Assembly (NCBI RefSeq): GCF_001570405.1
Contig: NZ_BBYM01000035.1
Span: 1-64,000, forward strand
Length of the DNA: 64,000 bases
Direction: 5' to 3'
Source: Microtetraspora niveoalba
GTDB lineage: Bacteria > Actinomycetota > Actinomycetes > Streptosporangiales > Streptosporangiaceae
A program made the position numbers and the translations under genes. Every line of letters starts with the position of its first letter. The first letter of the stretch is position 1. Shown here one piece after another: positions 58,577 to 64,000 of this stretch. The notes beneath the pieces are model-generated. The model saw only the letters and a list, made by a program, of their open reading frames with translations. It had not been told where the DNA came from and did not search any database.

Positions 58577-59171
58577 GTTCGTGTCCTGTCGCGAGGCGGG
58601 CGTAGTCGAGGATCAGCTCCACGGCTTCGTTCGGTCCGATCGAGTGATGCCGGGCGATGATGCGGTAGCCGTACGCGTCCTCAAGGGCGACGAGCGTGCG
58701 GCTGATCGTCTCGGACGCCTGGGCGAGCGTGAAGATGCCCTGGGCGGCCCCGGTTTCGAGGATCGTCTGGTACATCGACACCTGCCGGTCGAACAGCGTC
58801 GTCAGCAGCGTGCCGTACACCCGGTTGCGCCCGGCGGCGCCGCCCAGCTCGCAGAGCAGGCGCACGCCGGCGTCGTCGGGCCCCTCGGGCAGGCCGGACC
58901 TGATCGTGGTGATGAGCTTCTGCGCGGGATCGGCGATGCCGCTGATCTTCTTTATGCGCTGCTCGTAGAAGCGTTCCATCCCGGCGTGGTGGGCCTCGAT
59001 CAGCAGGTCCCTCAGGTCGGGATAGTGGTACAGCACGGCGCCGGAGGTGAGCCCGGCCTCCTCGGCTATCTGGTTGAGGTGGACACCCTCCGCGCCGTGT
59101 TGGATCATCGCCCGGCGGGCGGCATCGATGAGGTCCATCCGCCGGTCCGCTCTGCTCTTGCGCTGGGCCAT
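58563..59171 (-). CDS. TetR family regulator of the amine/amino-sugar cluster
   Basis: 202 residues from the ATG at 59171; a TTG at 59204 is less likely. The helix-turn-helix is at ~25-65 (GVHLNQIAEEAGLTSGAVLYHYPDLRDLL). The C-terminal part is of the BetI-like type. The last 14 bp overlap the convergent ATPase gene. The start is divergent from the glycosyltransferase operon, and palindrome copy B (59254-59269) lies between. The same palindrome in front of the kinase gene suggests that this regulator controls both divergent units. Confidence 0.88.
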   Translation of the reverse strand: MAQRKSRADRRMDLIDAARRAMIQHGAEGVHLNQIAEEAGLTSGAVLYHYPDLRDLLIEAHHAGMERFYEQRIKKISGIADPAQKLITTIRSGLPEGPDDAGVRLLCELGGAAGRNRVYGTLLTTLFDRQVSMYQTILETGAAQGIFTLAQASETISRTLVALEDAYGYRIIARHHSIGPNEAVELILDYARLATGHELRPE

Positions 59172-59230
59172 TCCATCCCATCCGATTTGAAGGCACGACA
59201 ACAACTGGCCTACCCATAATGTCCCAGCTA

Positions 59231-59236
59231 TTGACG
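59231..59236 (+). promoter_or_regulatory. candidate -35 element of the glycosyltransferase operon
   Basis: TTGACG, 17 bp upstream of TTGAAT (59254-59259), which could serve as a -10 hexamer and is the left arm of operator copy B. Repressor binding there would cover the promoter. Confidence 0.45.
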
Positions 59237-59253
59237 GCGCGCTAGATACCTAT

Positions 59254-59269
59254 TTGAATCCTGGTTCAA
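59254..59269. promoter_or_regulatory. TetR-type operator, copy B
   Basis: TTGAATC-CT-GGTTCAA, matching copy A (54859-54874) at 13 of 16 positions including both outer TTGAATC/TTCAA arms. It lies 18 bp before the glycosyltransferase start. Confidence 0.7.
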
Positions 59270-59287
59270 CAAGTCAGGGAGTCCGGA

Positions 59288-60565
59288 ATGACAGACAAGC
59301 AGCTCACGATCCTGTTCATGCCCGAGAGCGCGTACGGGCCGACGAACAACTGCGTCGGGATCGGCGACATCCTGCGCAAGCGCGGCCACCGGGTCGTGTT
59401 CGCCGCCGAGGCGTCCTGGAAGGGCAAGCTGGAGGCGCTCGGCTTCGAGGAGGACCTGGTCGACCTCGCGCCGCCGGCCGAGGAGGAGCAGGACGCGGGG
59501 CAGTTCTGGAAGGACTTCATCCGGGACACGGCCCCGGAGTACCGCAAGAGCACCTTTGAGCAGCAGGAGACGGTCACCAAGCCGATCTGGGACGCCCTGA
59601 TCGACGGTGCGAAGTACTGCGAGCCGCAGCTCAAGGCGATCATCGAGCGGGTCCAGCCCGATGTGATCGTCGAGGACAACGTCATCACCTTCCCCGCGCT
59701 GCTGACGGCCGGCAAGCCGTTCGTGCGCATCGTCTCCTGCAACCCCCTGGAGGTGAAGGGCCCGGACATCGCCCCGGCCTTCTCCGGCCTCCCCGCCGAC
59801 GACAGGAGCGAATGGGACGCCTTCCGCGCCGAGTACGACCGCACCCACCGCGAGATCTACACCGCGTTCAACGAGTGGGTCGTCGAGCAGGGCGCCCCGC
59901 CGCTGCCCGACCTGGACTTCATCCACGAGGGCGACGCGAACCTGTACGTTTTCCCGGAGATCGTGGACTATACCGACGAGCGTCCCCTCGGCCCGACGTG
60001 GACCCGGCTCGACTCGTCGGTGCGCGAGACGGACGAGGAGTTCGCCCTCCCCGACATCCCGGGTGACGGCCCGTGGGTCTACTTCTCGCTCGGCTCGCTG
60101 GGCTCCGCCGACGTCGAGCTCATGCGCCGCGTGATCTCGGTGCTGGCCACGACGCCGTACCGGTTCATCGTCTCCAAGGGCCCGCTGCACGAGGAGATCG
60201 AGCTGGCCCCGAACATGTGGGGCGCCGAGTTCGTCCCGCAGACCACGATCATCCCGCAGGTCGACCTCGTCATCACCCACGGCGGCAACAACACCACCAC
60301 CGAGGCGCTGCACTTCGGCAAGCCGATGATCCTGCTGCCGCTCTTCTGGGACCAGTACGACAACGCCCAGCGGGTGCACGAGAAGGGCTACGGCGTCCGC
60401 CTCGACACCTACAAGTTCACCGACGAGGAGCTGACCGGCGCCCTCGAGCGCCTGCTCGGCGACACCGAGATGCGCGAGCGCCTCGCCGCCCACGGTGCGG
60501 AGATCCGGCGCAGGGACGGCCTGCGCGTCGCCGCCGATGTAATTGAGAAGATCGCTGCCAAGTGA
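59288..60565 (+). CDS. GT1 (UGT/MGT-like) glycosyltransferase
   Basis: 425 residues, GT-B fold. The C-terminal nucleotide-sugar site is clear: PQTTIIPQVDLVITHGGNNTTTEAL, then GKPMILLPLFWDQYDNAQRV (~310-355), the GT1 signature. The N-terminal lobe starts TILFMPESAYGPTNNCVGIG, less like macrolide transferases. It transfers a sugar from a nucleotide donor to a small acceptor; both are unknown. AGGGAG lies 6 bases before the ATG. Its stop overlaps the oxidoreductase start (GTGA), so it is the first gene of an operon with amine-catabolic enzymes, an unusual partner. Confidence 0.88.
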   Translation: MTDKQLTILFMPESAYGPTNNCVGIGDILRKRGHRVVFAAEASWKGKLEALGFEEDLVDLAPPAEEEQDAGQFWKDFIRDTAPEYRKSTFEQQETVTKPIWDALIDGAKYCEPQLKAIIERVQPDVIVEDNVITFPALLTAGKPFVRIVSCNPLEVKGPDIAPAFSGLPADDRSEWDAFRAEYDRTHREIYTAFNEWVVEQGAPPLPDLDFIHEGDANLYVFPEIVDYTDERPLGPTWTRLDSSVRETDEEFALPDIPGDGPWVYFSLGSLGSADVELMRRVISVLATTPYRFIVSKGPLHEEIELAPNMWGAEFVPQTTIIPQVDLVITHGGNNTTTEALHFGKPMILLPLFWDQYDNAQRVHEKGYGVRLDTYKFTDEELTGALERLLGDTEMRERLAAHGAEIRRRDGLRVAADVIEKIAAK

Positions 60566-61935
60566 AAGCACTGAAGGACGCCGCCCCCCGGGTCTTCTGG
60601 ACCGACAGGCCCGGGGCGCCGGCGTATCACCCGCTTGACGGAAGGACCACCGCCGACCTGCTCGTCGTCGGCGGTGGTTTCACCGGCCTCTGGGCCGCCG
60701 TGCTCGCGAAGGAGGAGAACCCCGCCTGCGACGTGGTCCTGGTCGAGGCCCACTCGATCGCGTACGGCGGGACCGGGCGCAACGGCGGCTTCATCTCCGA
60801 CTCGCTCACGCACGGGCTGAGCCAGGGGCTGAAGCTGTGGCCGGGCGAGATGGACACGCTGCTCGCCCTCGGCCGCGAGAACCTCGCGGCCATCGCGGCG
60901 TTCGTCGAGGCCCACGGCATCGACGCCGACCTGCGCCTGGTGGGCAAGACGACGGTCGCGGTGGCCGCGCACCACGTGGCCGAGCTCAAGGCGGCCGAGC
61001 GGCTGCACCGTGAGCACGGCGAGGACGCGGTCTTCGTCGGCCGTGACGAGATGCGCACCGACGTGGACTCGCCGACGTACCTCGGCGGGCTGCGGTTGCG
61101 CGGCGCCGGCGGCATCCTGGACCCCGCCAAGCTGGCCTGGGGCCTGGTCCGGGTCGCCGAGAAGCTCGGCGTCCGGGTCTACGAGAACACGGCCGTCGCC
61201 GGTCTGGAACGTTCCGGAGCCAAGGTCCGGGTCACCACCGGCTCGGGGATGATCGACGCGGCGCAGGTGCTACTGGCCACCAACGCGTACCCGTCGCCGC
61301 TGCGCAGGCTGCGCAACTTCGTCCTGCCGGTCTGGGACTACGTGCTGGTCACCGAGCCGCTGTCGGCGTCCCAGCGCGCCTCACTGGGCTGGGCCGAGGG
61401 GCAGGGCCTCACCGACGCGGGCAACCAGTTCCACTACTACCGGCTGACGGCCGACGACCGGGTGCTGTGGGGCGGCTACGACGCCATCTACAACTTCGGC
61501 GGCGCCGGGAGCGAGCAGCGCGACGCCACGCACGATCTGCTGGCGCGGCACTTCTTCGAGACGTTCCCGCAGCTCGACGGAGTGCGGTTCACCCACCGGT
61601 GGGGCGGGATGATCGACTCGACCAGCCGGTTCACCCCGTTCTTCGGCACCGCGATGGGCGGGAGGGTCGCGTACGCGCTCGGCTACACCGGCCTCGGCGT
61701 CGGAGCCTCCCGGTTCGGCGCGCTGGTCGGGCTCGATCTGCTGGCCCGCCGCTCCACCCCGCGTACGGAGCTGCGCATGGTGCGCCGCCCGCCGGTGCCG
61801 TTCCCGCCGGAGCCGGTGCGCTGGCCGGTGGTCGAGGTCACGCGGCGGGCGCTGGCCCGCGCGGACGAGAACGGAGGCCGTCGCGGGCCGTGGCTGGGGC
61901 TGCTCGACCGCTTCGGCGTCGGTTTCGACAGCTGA
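60562..61935 (+). CDS. FAD-dependent amine oxidase, PuuB/DAO family
   Basis: 457 residues from a GTG that overlaps the previous stop. An FAD-binding Rossmann motif DLLVVGGGFTGLWAAVLA (~32-50), YGGTGRNGGF (~68-77) and the C-terminal FAD strand GGRVAYALGYTGLGVGASRF identify the D-amino acid oxidase superfamily. The gamma-glutamylputrescine oxidase group fits best. Such enzymes oxidise a primary amine to an aldehyde with O2. The aldehyde dehydrogenase gene 104 bp downstream could take the product further. The ABC importer upstream of the TetR gene would supply the amine. Confidence 0.9.
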   Translation: MKALKDAAPRVFWTDRPGAPAYHPLDGRTTADLLVVGGGFTGLWAAVLAKEENPACDVVLVEAHSIAYGGTGRNGGFISDSLTHGLSQGLKLWPGEMDTLLALGRENLAAIAAFVEAHGIDADLRLVGKTTVAVAAHHVAELKAAERLHREHGEDAVFVGRDEMRTDVDSPTYLGGLRLRGAGGILDPAKLAWGLVRVAEKLGVRVYENTAVAGLERSGAKVRVTTGSGMIDAAQVLLATNAYPSPLRRLRNFVLPVWDYVLVTEPLSASQRASLGWAEGQGLTDAGNQFHYYRLTADDRVLWGGYDAIYNFGGAGSEQRDATHDLLARHFFETFPQLDGVRFTHRWGGMIDSTSRFTPFFGTAMGGRVAYALGYTGLGVGASRFGALVGLDLLARRSTPRTELRMVRRPPVPFPPEPVRWPVVEVTRRALARADENGGRRGPWLGLLDRFGVGFDS

Positions 61936-62039
61936 CAACCCCAGTGATGACAACCACGGTGAACGCATAATTCAGGTCAATTCGCCCTATTTGTCGTAAA
62001 TGGGGCAGGTTCATCGTGACTGATGAAAAAGAGGATGGC

Positions 62040-63437
62040 ATGGCTACCCTGATCAATCCCGCGAACGGCCGGCCGGTCGAGGACGTGCCGGACACGTCGA
62101 CCGAGGGCGTGGCCGCGGCCGTACGGGCCGCGCGGGAGGCCTTCGAGCAGTGGCGGGAGACCACCCCGGCCGAGCGGTCGCGCGTGCTCCTGCGCTTCGC
62201 CGACCTGGTGGAACAGGACGCTGAGGAGCTGACCCGGCTCGAGGTCGAGGAGACCGGCAAGCCGGCCCCCGTCTTCCGCGACGGCGAACTGCCGTTCGGC
62301 GTGGACAACCTGCGGTTCTTCGCGGGCGCCGGGCGGTCGCTCGACGGGACCGGTGCGGGAGTGCTCAGCTCCGGCTACACGTCCGTGCTGATCAGGCGAC
62401 CGGTCGGCGTCGTCGGCTCGATCGCGCCGTGGAACTTCCCCTTCATCATGGGGATCTGGAAGATCGGCCCGGCCCTCGCCGCCGGCAACGCCGTCGTCAT
62501 CAAGCCCGCGCCGCAGACGCCGCGCAGCACGCTCCGGCTGGCCGAGCTGTTCGCCAAGGCGGGCGCGCCCGAGGGGCTGCTGCAGGTGGTGACCGGCGGC
62601 GCCGAGGTCGGGCAGGCGCTCGTCACCGATCCGGGCGTCGACATGGTCAGCGTCACCGGGTCCACCGCCACCGGCCGGGCCGTCATGCGGGGCGCGGTCG
62701 ACGGGCTCAAGCGGGTCCACCTGGAGCTCGGCGGCAAGGCCCCCGCGCTGGTGTTCGCCGACGCCTCCCTTGAGGACATGGCGTTCGGCGTCGCCATGGG
62801 CGCCACGTACAACACCGGGCAGGACTGCACCGCCGCGACCCGCGTCTACATCGAGCGCTCGCGGTACGCCGAGGGTGTCGAGGCGCTGCGCGACGCCCTC
62901 TCCCGCGTCCAGCCCGGCGACCCGTGGGACGAGGGCACCGACATCGGGCCGCTGATCTCGCAGGCCCACCGGGACCGGGTGCACGGGTTCGTCTCCCGCG
63001 CCTCCGGCCGCGTGGTCTGCGGCGGCGCCCCGCTGGACGGGCCCGGCTTCTACTACGCGCCCACGCTGATCGCGGACGCCGACCAGTCCAGCGAGATCGT
63101 CCAGGGCGAGATCTTCGGCCCGATCCTGGTCGCCATCCCGTTCGACGGCGAGGACGAGGCGGTCCGCCTCGCCAACGACACGCCGTACGGCCTGGCCTCG
63201 TCGGTCTGGTCGACGGACGTGTCCCGGGCGCTGCGCGTGTCGCACCGCCTCGACGTCGGCGTCACCTGGATCAACGACCACCTGCCGATCGCGTCCGAGG
63301 CGCCGCACGGCGGCGTCAAGGGCAGCGGCTTCGGCAAGGACATGAGCCAGGAAGCGGTCCAGGAGTACTCCGTCACCCGGCACCTCATGATCAAGCACGC
63401 CGCCCCCCAGCCGAAGGACTCCTTCCGCCCCGCCTGA
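62040..63437 (+). CDS. aldehyde dehydrogenase, gamma-aminobutyraldehyde (PatD-like) type
   Basis: 465 residues from the ATG at 62040 (GAGG with 5-base spacing); a GTG at 62016 would add eight. Catalytic Cys263 is in NTGQDCTAATRV and Glu229 in LELGGKAP. The cofactor segment is APWNFPFIMGIWKIGPALAAGN. The GQDCTA form is typical of aminobutyraldehyde and betaine-aldehyde dehydrogenases. It would convert the aldehyde made by the preceding oxidase to the acid, for example 4-aminobutyraldehyde to GABA, which gabT (17370) could process. It has its own 104-bp leader, so it may be transcribed separately as well. Confidence 0.92.
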   Translation: MATLINPANGRPVEDVPDTSTEGVAAAVRAAREAFEQWRETTPAERSRVLLRFADLVEQDAEELTRLEVEETGKPAPVFRDGELPFGVDNLRFFAGAGRSLDGTGAGVLSSGYTSVLIRRPVGVVGSIAPWNFPFIMGIWKIGPALAAGNAVVIKPAPQTPRSTLRLAELFAKAGAPEGLLQVVTGGAEVGQALVTDPGVDMVSVTGSTATGRAVMRGAVDGLKRVHLELGGKAPALVFADASLEDMAFGVAMGATYNTGQDCTAATRVYIERSRYAEGVEALRDALSRVQPGDPWDEGTDIGPLISQAHRDRVHGFVSRASGRVVCGGAPLDGPGFYYAPTLIADADQSSEIVQGEIFGPILVAIPFDGEDEAVRLANDTPYGLASSVWSTDVSRALRVSHRLDVGVTWINDHLPIASEAPHGGVKGSGFGKDMSQEAVQEYSVTRHLMIKHAAPQPKDSFRPA

Positions 63438-63780
63438 CGGCACTCAGCGGGGTTGCCCCTGTCATCGGCCCGCTCTCCGCTTTCCGGACGTGGATATCGG
63501 CCGGGTCTCCGGCTCCCGAGTACCGGCCGGATCTTTGACTCCCGGGTGTGGGCATCGGCCCGCTCTCCGGGTTCCGGATGTGGATGTCGGCCGGGTCTCC
63601 GGCTCCCGAGTCGGGGGCCCGGCCGGTCCTTGTCTCACCGCCCGCCCGCGCCCGGGGTGAGGTCCGTGCCGGGGACGTGCCTCGTGCCGCCGCGGTTCCA
63701 CGTTTGCGCCCCCTGCCTGCGGCGAGCGCCTCTCGCCGCGGCTGGGTTGTTACCCAGGGCCTGGATGACACTGGTGTCGA
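63438..63780. other. non-coding gap with 59-bp direct repeat
   Basis: About 340 bp without a recognisable gene. It contains the direct repeat at 63463-63611 and GC-rich low-information sequence. Open frames on both strands are short and unlike known families. Confidence 0.5.
63463..63611. repeat. 59-bp direct repeat, two copies
   Basis: Copy 1 is 63463-63521 and copy 2 is 63553-63611, 90 bp apart, with four mismatches. Both begin CATCGGCCCGCTCTCCG and end GGCTCCCGAGT. They lie 25 bp after the aldehyde dehydrogenase stop. Confidence 0.75.
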
Positions 63781-64000
63781 CCTCTCGCGGACCTTTCAGC
63801 CCTCCCCGCGCCGCCACAAGACCGGTCAGCCACTCGGTGGGAAACTCGCCGGCGCCGAGAAGCAGGCCCGCTCCCAGCCGTTCGCCCCCGACCGGCTTCT
63901 CGACCTTGTCGCGGATCCTCGCAGCGACAACTGGAGCGACGGCGGCGCCACCGACCTGGACAAACTCGCACCCACCTGCCAGTTCCACAACCGCGACCGC
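63781..64000 (+). CDS. possible HNH-endonuclease fragment (partial, runs off the window)
   Basis: In one plus frame the last ~70 codons read ...SDNWSDGGATDLDKLAPTC then QFHNRDR at the edge. The spacing GG-x-T-x-L-x-x-L-x-x-x-C-x-x-H-N is typical of the second half of HNH nuclease domains, such as those in actinobacterial DUF222 proteins. The upstream part (RRHKTGQPLGGKLAGAEKQARSQ) is not recognisable and no start is evident, so this may be a damaged gene or a chance match. A 117-codon frame on the other strand (63635-63988) covers the same bases. Confidence 0.35.

Noticed and set aside
63635-63988. 117-codon minus frame at the right edge
   Set aside because: Its product has no recognisable motif and it mirrors the frame with the HNH-like end; left unassigned.

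Overview
The window is 64 kb of very GC-rich chromosomal DNA from an actinomycete. The evidence is pervasive G/C third positions, frequent GTG starts, PucR, TetR and Ser/Thr-kinase regulators, an actinobacterial rRNA operon end, and DUF574-type methyltransferase and DUF4081-GNAT families. Gene content and small dispersed repeats fit the Streptosporangiales (Nonomuraea/Microbispora-like) best, but that placement is inference. No prophage, insertion sequence, CRISPR array or tRNA gene was found.

Layout. 1-365: the 3' end of 23S rRNA, a complete 5S rRNA and two rrn terminators. 0.5-2 kb: a divergent Lrp regulator and phenylalanine hydroxylase. 2-4.4 kb: a repeat-rich gap, a secreted phosphodiester glycosidase and a small conserved protein. 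4.5-13 kb: a PucR / P1 (DmpA-like) peptidase / cupin operon, a TetR-MFS pair, and an omega-aminotransferase plus methylmalonate-semialdehyde dehydrogenase operon; an identical 11-bp motif ties the first and third of these together. 13-22.6 kb: a methyltransferase, an MFS carrier, an orphan PotD-like lipoprotein, a small CxxC protein, and a GABA-catabolic set (gabT, PucR, TetR, aldehyde dehydrogenase). 22.6-30.5 kb: a secreted trypsin-like protease, dxr, an AA10 lytic polysaccharide monooxygenase with CBM2, ispG, a secreted Slp-type hydrolase and a DUF4081-GNAT protein. 30.5-48.6 kb: a HipA-like kinase with DUF3037, a VapC fossil, three Ser/Thr kinases (one with WD40 repeats), TetR-MMPL, CHAP and PaaI proteins, a short-chain dehydrogenase, the 5-oxoprolinase genes pxpABC, and a MerR-DUF4188 pair. 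48.8-52.5 kb: small conserved genes and an M48 protease.

52.6-63.4 kb is the most interesting block: an SIS-domain protein and a putative glucosamine kinase, divergent from a polyamine-type ABC transporter (PotB, PotC, PotA) whose ATPase carries a ~300-residue acidic insertion; then a TetR regulator divergent from a GT1 glycosyltransferase, a PuuB-like FAD oxidase and an aminobutyraldehyde-type dehydrogenase. A near-identical palindrome (TTGAATC-N2-GRTTCAA) sits at both divergent promoters and nowhere else that I noticed, so the TetR protein probably controls both arms. The transporter lacks a local substrate-binding protein; the orphan PotD-like lipoprotein near 15.5 kb is a candidate partner.

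The window therefore holds at least three amine/amino-acid salvage modules: beta-amino acid or beta-alanine, GABA/putrescine, and 5-oxoproline. Several short tandem repeats lie between genes. The right edge is a repeat-containing gap and a possible HNH-endonuclease fragment that runs off the window.
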